Shown here: one piece after another, positions 1 to 4,830 of the stretch
How positions within the stretch are numbered: position 1 is the first letter of the stretch
How the letters are laid out: each line of letters starts with the position of its first letter
Assembly: GCA_964471565.1 (NCBI GenBank)
Contig: CAYYFK010000024.1
Span: forward strand, 1-6,221
Direction of reading: 5' to 3'
DNA: 6,221 nt
Source: JABIBT01 sp964471565
GTDB taxonomy: Archaea; Nanobdellota; Nanobdellia; SCGC-AAA011-G17; PNOQ01
Notes under the pieces: model-generated
Database searches by the model: none
Told to the model about the DNA's origin: nothing
Seen by the model: the letters and a program-made list of their open reading frames with translations, nothing else
Made by a program: the position numbers and the translations under genes

Positions 1-116
1 CTTTTTGCATTATCAATAAAGTCATGTCTATATCCTTTAGAAATTCTCTCTTTGACTAATTTCCCTTCCTCTAAATATAAATTAGCTTCTGCTCCAGAAT
101 ATAATACTTTTTTCAT
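1..116 (-). CDS. bud32: Bud32 kinase (KEOPS subunit), N-terminal part, cut by window edge
   Basis: The first 38 residues are visible, starting MKKVLYSGAEANLYLEEGKL and continuing with the signature VKERISKGYRHDFID. Archaeal Bud32/PRPK is an atypical small kinase/ATPase of the KEOPS complex that works with Kae1 in t6A modification of tRNA in the cytoplasm. The SGAEA stretch corresponds to its nucleotide-binding loop and the Lys of VKER to the ATP-contacting lysine; K-G-Y-R-H is the family hallmark. The catalytic lobe lies beyond the window, so intactness and any fusion to Kae1 cannot be judged. A TATA box about 25 nt upstream of the ATG overlaps the stop codon of the preceding gene, implying a leaderless transcript. 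A diverged copy of the same 5' end lies at 4133-4351. Confidence 0.88.
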   Translation of the reverse strand, partial: MKKVLYSGAEANLYLEEGKLVKERISKGYRHDFIDNAK

Positions 117-137
117 AAAAAAACAAAATATTAGAGA

Positions 138-147
138 TTTATAAATT
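138..147 (-). promoter_or_regulatory. TATA box of bud32
   Basis: Minus strand reads AATTTATAAA, with the TTATAA core centred about 25 nt upstream of the bud32 ATG at 116, the spacing expected for a leaderless archaeal start. It overlaps the TAA stop of the 210-aa gene (139-141). Confidence 0.65.
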
Positions 148-771
148 GTATCCTCTCTCGGAATTAAGCAATTTAATCGTATCTCTCGTTCTACCAACAA
201 TTAGATCATAAATATATTCAGGCAATCCAATATTGGGGAAATCATGCAATGAGGTAATTAACTCTAACTTGGGTTGTTCTAACTTCTGCATCTGAGGAAC
301 AAGTTTTAACATCCAGGGGGCTTTATGTGGAGGATTCTTTTTAGCAACTTCTATTATCTCTTCATAACTATGTTTGCCCCCCTGATATTCTCTATTCTCT
401 AACAAAGAACAATTAGCGTCCACAGCCCCAAAAAGCATATCCTCGCCAGTAGCCTCAGGGTTATATTTTGTTTCATCATCTGGATCGGGATTATCCCACA
501 TCCTATGATGATATTGTTGTCCATGTAATCTTAAAGCAGGAATTATATGTGTTTTACAATCAACTTTTGGCCTTCTATATAAAAGTGCAAATCCCTTTAT
601 TACATCCCAATCATATTTATTTCCAGTGCCAATCAACTCATGCGGTCTTTCAGGATCATTTTTACCTAAATCTAACCCTTTTAGAAAATATTCAACATGA
701 CAAGAATGTTTCAATGTGAAAAGCATCCATTTCTTGACTTCTTCACTTGTTGGCAATATGACTTCTGTCAT
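139..771 (-). CDS. uncharacterised 210-aa protein with His-rich helical motifs
   Basis: I do not recognise this protein with certainty. The frame is open further, to a GTG at 807, but a TATA box at 793-801 lies inside that extension and about 25 nt upstream of the ATG at 771, so 771 is chosen, giving 210 residues. There is no signal peptide or membrane segment. Visible motifs include an early HSCHVEY (residues 22-28), PHELIGTGNKYDWD (43-56) and LHGQQYHHRMWDNP (82-95). This order of H, H-(E/D)-L-x-G-x-(G/S)-N/K and H-x-x-x-x-H-H-x-x-W resembles small metal-binding helical proteins of the DUF5662/HD-like type, but that is a loose impression, not an assignment. The C-terminal half is charged and helical. 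The gene begins just after an srp54-tail repeat and ends inside the bud32 promoter. Probably cytoplasmic. Confidence 0.75.
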   Translation of the reverse strand: MTEVILPTSEEVKKWMLFTLKHSCHVEYFLKGLDLGKNDPERPHELIGTGNKYDWDVIKGFALLYRRPKVDCKTHIIPALRLHGQQYHHRMWDNPDPDDETKYNPEATGEDMLFGAVDANCSLLENREYQGGKHSYEEIIEVAKKNPPHKAPWMLKLVPQMQKLEQPKLELITSLHDFPNIGLPEYIYDLIVGRTRDTIKLLNSERGYNL

Positions 772-792
772 AAAAGGGGGAACGATAATTAA

Positions 793-801
793 CTTATAAA
801 A
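793..801 (-). promoter_or_regulatory. TATA box of the 210-aa gene
   Basis: Minus strand reads TTTTATAAG; the TTATAA core is centred about 25.5 nt upstream of the ATG at 771. It decides the start: the upstream GTG at 807 would lie before the transcription start. Confidence 0.65.
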
Positions 802-803
802 CC

Positions 804-839
804 TCACATACCAGGCAACTTACCCTTAAACTTCTTCAT
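804..839 (-). other. possible 11-codon mini-ORF on the srp54-tail repeat
   Basis: The repeat here starts with an ATG and reads MKKFKGKLPGM then TGA, exactly the last eleven residues of SRP54. An AGGAG (848-852, overlapping the TAG stop of the upstream lipoprotein) lies 8 nt before the ATG, so translation by re-initiation is conceivable. It may equally be a silent leftover of the duplication. No evidence of function. Confidence 0.25.
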
Positions 840-841
840 TA
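806..841 (-). repeat. srp54 3'-end repeat, copy 3
   Basis: Positions 811-841 match 4767-4797 of the native srp54 3' end base for base (31 of 31). Adding 806-809 gives 35 of 36, with one mismatch at 810 (Gly codon GGG to GGT). Outside this the match stops. It lies between the stop of the beta-helix lipoprotein and the TATA box of the next gene. Confidence 0.85.
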
Positions 842-850
842 TAAAGGCTC

Positions 851-2359
851 CTAAAAACTTTCAGCAAACTCTTGCCCTTCCAAATCCTTAACACAAGGTC
901 TAATTGTAGGATTCCCAGAGTACTCCCCATCCATCCCATTAGTTTTTATATTTCCATTAAACGTAGCACCATCAGAAAGAATATCAGAACCTTCATTAAA
1001 ACAAAACTCTCCACCAGAAATCTCTCCATAACAAGCATTGATCCCTTCTTCTTGGTTATATCTAGCTTTTACATTCTCGACATTCTGATCATGATCCCCA
1101 TAAAAACTACAAAGAAAAAATCCAGATTTACTATTATTTTCAGAAACACTATCAAAAACACTAGAATATTGGGACATAGAAAATCCATAATGCCCATTTC
1201 CACTAGAAATAGAGTCTCTAATAACAGAGTTACCGTTCGCAGAAAAACCACTAAAAGAATTCCCACTAGCAATACTATCCTCAACAAAAGAATCTCCCAT
1301 TAAACTATACCCTGCTCCATTTCCCTCTGAAGCACAATTAGAAACATTCGCATTTTCACCAAGACTAAATCCCACATTCGAATTATCAACTGCGACACTA
1401 CCAAAAACTAAAGCATTACCATAAACAGAAAAACCAACATTATTATTTTCCGCCAAAGAAGAATAAATTCTATTTTCTTCTCCAACACTAAATCCTATGG
1501 GATTCCCACTAGCAATACTATTTGAAACAACTGAAATTCCTAAAACACTAAAATCAAAACCAGTATAAACATTATCTTCAGCCACACTATTGTTAATACT
1601 TGCATCATGCCTCAAAACATAACCAACTCTATTTTCTTTTGCTAAACTATCAAATACTTTTGAATTTCCAAAAGCTACAAACCCTTGGCTATTATTAATT
1701 GCAGTTCCATTATAAACTTCCGGATAGGTCTCTAAAGCAAATCCCCCGCCATTATTTTCTGCAATAATTCTATAGGCTTTTGAAAAATCTCTCAATTCAA
1801 AACCAGTGGTTGCATACCACCCTCCATCATGAACAAAAAATCCAACGGCTTTGCTATCATAAACCTCAGAAGAATCCATTAACAAAAAATTGTAGAATCT
1901 TTTTTCAACAACACACTTTCTAATTACAGAACTCTCAGTTCCAATAATTCCAGCATATCCTTCTTCATATGAATAAATCCCAGTAACTTTATTATTATTG
2001 CAATCTAAATAAAAACCATCTCCCTTAATAATTATAGAATGGTCAAAATTGATATTTTCAATTAATTCGACACACTCCCCTTCATTTCCAAAAACAACAT
2101 CAGAATTAAACTCATCAAAATCAGATTGAGATAATTGGATACATCCTCCTTTTGGAACTATCCCTTCATAAAAAACTGAATTTTCTAAAATATTTTCTTT
2201 GTTAATTTCAATAGTTTTCTTTTCAATCATTCCTTTAAAAAGCAAAATATCCATATCTTTTTCAACATCTTGAATTTTAGATGGACTATCTTTAATTTTA
2301 TCACAGCTAGAAATAAATAATACCAAAATCAATACTAAAAATAAATATCTCTTTTTCAT
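851..2359 (-). CDS. NosD-like right-handed beta-helix lipoprotein
   Basis: A 502-aa predicted surface lipoprotein. Residues 1-19 form a lipoprotein signal: MKK, a hydrophobic stretch, then lipobox ISSC with the lipidated Cys at 19. After a charged linker comes the strand-forming block around residues 95-128 (CVELIENINF, GDGFYLDCNNNKVTG), the typical entry to an archaeal NosD/PbH1 fold. From about residue 173 to 413 a turn motif G-(F/Y)-x-(V/L/A) recurs every 20-22 residues (173, 186, 206, 226, 246, 267, 289, 309, 330, 350, 371, 392, 413), alternating with N-S-x-A-x-G/E-N: about twelve parallel beta-helix coils. A Cys-containing cap follows. Such proteins often bind or cleave polysaccharide or act as adhesins; no catalytic residues can be named, so the substrate is unknown. 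The gene has its own TATA box about 25 nt before the ATG and lies between two srp54-tail repeats. Confidence 0.85.
   Translation of the reverse strand: MKKRYLFLVLILVLFISSCDKIKDSPSKIQDVEKDMDILLFKGMIEKKTIEINKENILENSVFYEGIVPKGGCIQLSQSDFDEFNSDVVFGNEGECVELIENINFDHSIIIKGDGFYLDCNNNKVTGIYSYEEGYAGIIGTESSVIRKCVVEKRFYNFLLMDSSEVYDSKAVGFFVHDGGWYATTGFELRDFSKAYRIIAENNGGGFALETYPEVYNGTAINNSQGFVAFGNSKVFDSLAKENRVGYVLRHDASINNSVAEDNVYTGFDFSVLGISVVSNSIASGNPIGFSVGEENRIYSSLAENNNVGFSVYGNALVFGSVAVDNSNVGFSLGENANVSNCASEGNGAGYSLMGDSFVEDSIASGNSFSGFSANGNSVIRDSISSGNGHYGFSMSQYSSVFDSVSENNSKSGFFLCSFYGDHDQNVENVKARYNQEEGINACYGEISGGEFCFNEGSDILSDGATFNGNIKTNGMDGEYSGNPTIRPCVKDLEGQEFAESF
1121..1804 (-). repeat. beta-helix coil repeats within the lipoprotein gene
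   Basis: About twelve coding repeats of 60-66 bp, each one beta-helix coil. Most have diverged, but a 20-bp unit (plus strand attcccactagcaatactat) is identical at 1259-1278 and 1502-1521, both encoding S-I-A-S-G-N, indicating fairly recent internal duplication or conversion. Confidence 0.75.
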
Positions 2360-2377
2360 AATATTAAAGAATTAAGT

Positions 2378-2389
2378 TAATATAAAAAA
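2378..2389 (-). promoter_or_regulatory. TATA box of the beta-helix lipoprotein gene
   Basis: Minus strand TTTTTATATTAA, centred about 25 nt upstream of the ATG at 2359, between that gene and the stop of the 63-codon gene. Confidence 0.55.
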
Positions 2390-2393
2390 CTTC

Positions 2394-2585
2394 CTACATT
2401 TCAGGCAACTTACCCTTAAATCTTAAACTTCTTAACAAATTCTGAAACAATCTTTTTCTTTTCCTTACCTTCTTGGGTTTTAGGAGTTTCTCTTTTTCGC
2501 TCATTTTCCCCCAATCTTCATCATTCTCATTATCCCAAAGTTCCTTCATCTTCCCTTGTTGGACTTTGCGCAAAAATTTACCCAT
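2394..2585 (-). CDS. 63-aa basic protein ending in an SRP54-like tail
   Basis: Not a known family that I recognise. It begins MGKFLRKVQQGKMKELWDNE, goes through an acidic stretch (NENDEDWGKMSEKEK), turns strongly basic (KKVRKRKR) and ends FKGKLPEM. The last eight residues match the SRP54 C-terminus except Gly to Glu, because the gene runs in frame into a decayed srp54-tail repeat. The N-terminal third is clearly related, in protein and DNA, to the frameshifted gene at 2683-2903 (MDKFLHKIQQK), so the two are tandem paralogues. The C-terminal half does not resemble that paralogue, so this one may be a chimera of a small-gene 5' part and srp54-derived 3' part. A TATA box about 28 nt upstream of the ATG supports expression. 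It could also be a dying gene whose frame happens to stay open. Confidence 0.5.
   Translation of the reverse strand: MGKFLRKVQQGKMKELWDNENDEDWGKMSEKEKLLKPKKVRKRKRLFQNLLRSLRFKGKLPEM
2395..2436 (-). repeat. srp54 3'-end repeat, copy 4 (degenerate)
   Basis: The 19-bp core caggcaacttacccttaaa (plus strand, 2402-2420) is identical to the native copy; 2395-2420 matches with two changes (GGG to GAA). Beyond the core the match continues after a short duplication (tttaag-type) and a gap, as taaacttctt...aac up to about 2436. The frame still closes with a stop (TAG). Confidence 0.75.
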
Positions 2586-2610
2586 TTAAAAATTCTATTA
2601 ATTTTCATAC

Positions 2611-2618
2611 TTATAAAA
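2611..2618 (-). promoter_or_regulatory. TATA box of the 63-aa gene
   Basis: Minus strand TTTTATAA, core centred about 28 nt upstream of the ATG at 2585; fits a leaderless start. Confidence 0.55.
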
Positions 2619-2636
2619 CTAATCTAACCCTATCGA

Positions 2637-2676
2637 TTTACCCTTTATTTCTAAAAAAACAGAAGTAAAGGGTAAA
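2637..2676. repeat. inverted repeat, 16-bp arms
   Basis: Arms 2637-2652 (tttaccctttatttct) and 2661-2676 (agaagtaaagggtaaa) pair at 15 of 16 positions around an 8-base loop, which is T-rich on the minus strand. It follows the frameshifted gene's stop by a few bases and precedes the 63-aa gene's promoter. It may be a hairpin at a transcript end or the trace of a small inserted element. No U-tract follows the stem, so it is not a classic terminator. Confidence 0.6.
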
Positions 2677-2682
2677 ACACAA

Positions 2683-2903
2683 CTAATCCACTATAGGCAA
2701 TTCCAGCACCCACCTAGTAAAATCATCCAAATATACTCCATCAAACGGAGCAGTTTGTCCCCTCATCCATTCTAAAAATTCTTCATATTTTTCTGATTTC
2801 AATATTCCTTTTAACCTAATCATACTTACTTCTTCCATTTTTTCTATTTCCTCCCATCTTCCATCATCTTCTTTTGTTGAATCTTATGTAAAAATTTATC
2901 CAT
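2683..2903 (-). pseudogene. small frameshifted gene, paralogue of the 63-aa gene
   Basis: From the ATG at 2903 the frame reads MDKFLHKIQQKKMMEDGRK and stops at 2844-2846. Shifting by one base at the A-run near 2872-2875 restores a 73-residue reading: after MDKFLHKIQQK comes EDDGRWEEIEKMEEVSMIRL, then a run with KYEEFLEWMRGQT, and finally WVLELPIVD before TAG at 2683. The start matches the neighbouring 63-aa protein, and the restored EDDGRWEEIEKMEE aligns with its NDEDWGKMSEKE, which is good evidence that the two frames were once one gene. One missing A would explain it: mutation, assembly error, or (less likely, no classic slippery heptamer) programmed slippage. The fold looks helical and acidic; function unknown. 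It begins 25 bases after the endonuclease stop, with AT-rich TATA-like sequence at 2911-2926 but not at the usual spacing. Confidence 0.6.
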
Positions 2904-2927
2904 TTCCCCATTTATAATTATAAAATA

Positions 2928-4019
2928 TTAAAGTTTTCCTCCATAATCATTATTCATAAGACTGTATTCATCAGGAACATTAACCAATTCCCAAGTTTTC
3001 CTTAATTTTCTGTTATTTGAAGATAAAGATTTGCCAGAACATCTAACTACTTTTTTAACCTCTAAATCTTTCAAACTTTTATAAACTGTAGATATATCAA
3101 GTTCCAGCAGATTAGATATCTCATACCTATTCTTACCACCAACCCCAAGGCAATTTATTATTTTTAATTTAGTTAAGGCAGGAACATGGCCTTTTTCAAT
3201 TAAGTGTTTATATGCTCTCTCAAATCTTGCACATCTATCTGGATGCATTTTATGTAATCCTAATTTTCTAAATTTCTTAAAGTCAATATATCCAGAAAAA
3301 ATAATCCTTGTTCCATTATTAGTGCATCTTAAACCCAAATCCAAAAACAGTTTTTCCACATAGTCTCTCCTAGAATCAGATATTATTGGAATATCCAAGC
3401 TACAAAGGGAACCACATCTATTCGTAGCAGAATAACCCTCGGCAGCAAATAATCCTCTTAAAAAAGAAGTTGCAAATTCTTTATTCTTTTTAATTAATTC
3501 AATACAATGGGAAAACAAATTTTCAGATATTTTTCTGAAAATTTTATTATGAAAACAAACAACAGCTAATCCATATTCTTTAGTTTTGCAATCCTTTACA
3601 TTTATCTTAGGGCTAAAGCAACTCAAGGGGAGAAATAAAGATTCAGACCAATATTTCCTTATCTCCTCATGGGAGTTTGTTATGTTGCTCCCTATTTGAA
3701 TTTGAATATATAATTTATTCCTACTAACTCCGATCCGTTCTAAAAAACTAATCCAATCATTATGGAGTTTTGGACAGTTATTAGCAATTCCAACTTTTCT
3801 ATTCGAACTACCTTTATTTCTATTAAACCCATCACCAAAATATAAACCAATCATCTCAAAAAGTTTAGAATCGAGAATCAACTTGTTTTTAATCTTTATC
3901 GGATAAGGGGGCCTAGTTTTATTACAAGAAATAATTAGATTACCATTTTCCACACTAACAAAAACATCTCGATGATCCAATTTAGAAGGAATAAATTCAA
4001 TAATATCTAACTCTTTCAT
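2928..4019 (-). CDS. LAGLIDADG homing-type endonuclease with C-terminal winged helix
   Basis: A free-standing two-motif LAGLIDADG protein of 363 aa. Motif 1 is LFEMIGLYFGDG at residues 53-64 (acidic residue D63) and motif 2 is FLRGLFAAEG at 186-195 (E194). These are the dimer-interface helices whose terminal acids bind the metal in the monomeric two-domain family, and both acids are present, so nuclease activity is plausible. At about 282-330 a winged helix-turn-helix follows (KLKIINCLG, RYEISNLLELDISTVYKSL), presumably adding DNA-binding specificity or autoregulation. There are no intein splice blocks and no sign of an intron, so it is a stand-alone gene. An in-frame ATG at 4025 also exists, but the TATA box at 4040-4047 would place the transcript start near 4019, so 4019 is preferred. 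It lies 59 bp downstream of the exact 71-bp srp54-tail copy. Confidence 0.85.
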   Translation of the reverse strand: MKELDIIEFIPSKLDHRDVFVSVENGNLIISCNKTRPPYPIKIKNKLILDSKLFEMIGLYFGDGFNRNKGSSNRKVGIANNCPKLHNDWISFLERIGVSRNKLYIQIQIGSNITNSHEEIRKYWSESLFLPLSCFSPKINVKDCKTKEYGLAVVCFHNKIFRKISENLFSHCIELIKKNKEFATSFLRGLFAAEGYSATNRCGSLCSLDIPIISDSRRDYVEKLFLDLGLRCTNNGTRIIFSGYIDFKKFRKLGLHKMHPDRCARFERAYKHLIEKGHVPALTKLKIINCLGVGGKNRYEISNLLELDISTVYKSLKDLEVKKVVRCSGKSLSSNNRKLRKTWELVNVPDEYSLMNNDYGGKL

Positions 4020-4039
4020 ACCCATAGATGGTAAATCTC

Positions 4040-4047
4040 TTATAAAT
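4040..4047 (-). promoter_or_regulatory. TATA box of the endonuclease gene
   Basis: Minus strand ATTTATAA, core centred about 23 nt from the ATG at 4019 and only about 17 nt from that at 4025, which favours the downstream start. Confidence 0.5.
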
Positions 4048-4083
4048 ACTTTATGCCCGTGCGTGACAAGTTGGCAAGCAAAA

Positions 4084-4154
4084 TTACATCCCAGGCAACT
4101 TACCCTTAAACTTCTTCATTAACTTATTGGGATCACCTTTCATCATCTTCATCA
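4084..4154 (-). repeat. srp54 3'-end repeat, copy 2 (exact 71 bp)
   Basis: All 71 bases equal 4760-4830 of the native srp54, from the codons for MKMMKGDPNKLMKKF to the TAA stop; the offset is exactly 676 bp. The match ends sharply on both sides. Upstream it is joined to the bud32 fragment, downstream to the endonuclease promoter region. In the SRP54 frame an ATG at 4174-4176 opens a 30-codon ORF ending at 4084 whose last 22 residues equal the SRP54 tail; this overlaps the bud32 fragment out of frame. Confidence 0.95.
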
Positions 4155-4351
4155 ACTTCAAAAACTTCAGGAACATTCATCCCAACTTTATGAGCTCTCA
4201 ATAAAATTTTAAACTCTCTCCGCGTAGGATACTTCCTTTTCATATTATCAATAAATTTATGCCTATATCCCTTAGAAATTCTTTCCTTGACTAACTTACC
4301 TTCCTGAAGATATAAATGGGCTTCAGCTCCAGAATAAAGTATTTTTTTCAT
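4133..4351 (-). pseudogene. truncated bud32 copy (72 codons, N-lobe only)
   Basis: Begins MKKILYSGAEAHLYLQEGKL, followed by VKERISKGYRHKFID and REFKILLRAHKVG, and ends VFEVDEDDER-stop. This is the nucleotide-binding N-lobe of Bud32 with the GAEA loop, the VKER lysine (K22) and a glutamate in the following helix (E46). Bud32 proteins are usually around 200 residues; the catalytic loop and the metal-binding Asp are absent, so it cannot be an active kinase. The break falls where VDEDDE merges into srp54 tail DNA: GATGAAGATGATGAAA is compatible with both genes, and the Bud32 frame stops two codons later. Against the intact bud32 at 1-116 I count 20 differences in 116 nt, ten of fifteen changed codons being synonymous, so it diverged under selection before or despite truncation. 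It keeps a correctly spaced TATA box and may still be transcribed. Confidence 0.85.
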
Positions 4352-4373
4352 AAATAAAAGAAAGAAAAAGAAT

Positions 4374-4381
4374 TTATAAAA
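4374..4381 (-). promoter_or_regulatory. TATA box of the bud32 fragment
   Basis: Minus strand TTTTATAA, core centred about 25.5 nt upstream of the ATG at 4351, the same spacing as for the intact bud32 although the surrounding sequence differs. Confidence 0.6.
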
Positions 4382-4391
4382 GTAATTAAAA

Positions 4392-4706
4392 TTACCCTTT
4401 TATACAACTTATGCAACAGGCAGGATTACCACTACTTACGCAACAAACACACATTGCTAATCTAAGTAAACTAAATCCTTTATCTACCTCAATCCCACAT
4501 TTTCCTAATTCAAGTTGCACATCTTCTTCATTTTCAGCATCCATAATTCCTGGACATTTTGCAGCAAGATCCATCATTACCGAACAATCCATTCCAAGTT
4601 GTTCATAATCTACCTTACTCGGACTTTCTTGTGATTCCCCTTGAAATTGACATCCAGAAATCAACAAAAGACTAGTTAGGAACAAAACAAAAGCTAATTT
4701 CTTCAT
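4392..4706 (-). CDS. small cysteine-rich lipoprotein
   Basis: A 104-aa predicted membrane-anchored, outward-facing lipoprotein. Signal MKKLAFVLFLTSLLLISGC has lipobox ISGC with Cys19 as the lipidation site. The mature part starts with a Ser/Glu/Gln-rich linker and carries nine further cysteines at 41, 51, 70, 86, 88, 89, 97, 98 and 101. The last six are packed into the final 19 residues as CVCC, CC and C, suggesting disulfides or metal binding. No family recognised. It has a canonical Shine-Dalgarno sequence 5 nt before the ATG and a TATA box placing the transcript start about 20 nt upstream of it; the other genes here look leaderless. It is the first gene after srp54 and precedes the bud32 stub, and with that stub makes up the 676-bp interval between the two identical srp54 tails. 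Confidence 0.85.
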   Translation of the reverse strand: MKKLAFVLFLTSLLLISGCQFQGESQESPSKVDYEQLGMDCSVMMDLAAKCPGIMDAENEEDVQLELGKCGIEVDKGFSLLRLAMCVCCVSSGNPACCISCIKG

Positions 4707-4711
4707 TTACC

Positions 4712-4720
4712 TCACCTCCT
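4712..4720 (-). promoter_or_regulatory. strong Shine-Dalgarno of the Cys-rich lipoprotein
   Basis: Minus strand AGGAGGTGA, 5 nt before the ATG at 4706. It fixes this start and is the only full-length Shine-Dalgarno sequence I see before a convincing gene in the window. Confidence 0.8.
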
Positions 4721-4748
4721 TTCATAAACAATTATATCTTTGTAGGAG

Positions 4749-4757
4749 TATATAAAA
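4749..4757 (-). promoter_or_regulatory. TATA box of the Cys-rich lipoprotein
   Basis: Minus strand TTTTATATA just downstream of the srp54 stop. A start about 26 nt on would fall near 4726, giving a leader of about 20 nt that contains the Shine-Dalgarno sequence. Confidence 0.55.
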
Positions 4758-4759
4758 CT

Positions 4760-4830
4760 TTACATCCCAGGCAACTTACCCTTAAACTTCTTCATTAACT
4801 TATTGGGATCACCTTTCATCATCTTCATCA
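4760..4830 (-). repeat. srp54 3'-end repeat, native copy 1
   Basis: The last 71 bp of srp54, including the stop. It is the presumed source of the copies at 4084-4154 (71 of 71), 806-841 (35 of 36) and 2395-2436 (degenerate). The 19-bp plus-strand core caggcaacttacccttaaa is common to all four. Confidence 0.95.

Noticed and set aside
468..719. 83-codon plus-strand frame
   Set aside because: Lies wholly antisense to the 210-aa gene, has no promoter at the usual spacing, and its composition looks like a reverse-strand shadow.
139..807. GTG start at 807 for the 210-aa gene
   Set aside because: The extension overlaps the srp54-tail stop and contains the gene's own TATA box, so it would precede the transcript start.
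872..1303. 143-codon plus-strand frame and 72-codon minus-strand frame (1069-1287) within the beta-helix gene
   Set aside because: Both arise from the periodic coil repeats read in other frames; Ile/Arg/Thr-rich or all-hydrophobic low-complexity products with no supporting signals.
2928..4019. Intein or intron-encoded endonuclease
   Set aside because: No splice-junction blocks and no interrupted host gene around it; it has its own promoter and stop.
4056..4109. Inverted repeat between caagttggcaa and the srp54-tail ggcaactta
   Set aside because: Only six contiguous pairs across a loop of about 22 bases; expected by chance.
4411..4608. 65-codon plus-strand frame
   Set aside because: Antisense to the Cys-rich lipoprotein, which has a signal peptide, Shine-Dalgarno and TATA box.
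806..4830. CRISPR array or ordinary insertion sequence as explanation of the repeats
   Set aside because: Only four copies with irregular spacing of hundreds to about 1,700 bp, clearly coding-derived; no cas genes, transposase, integrase or terminal inverted repeats.
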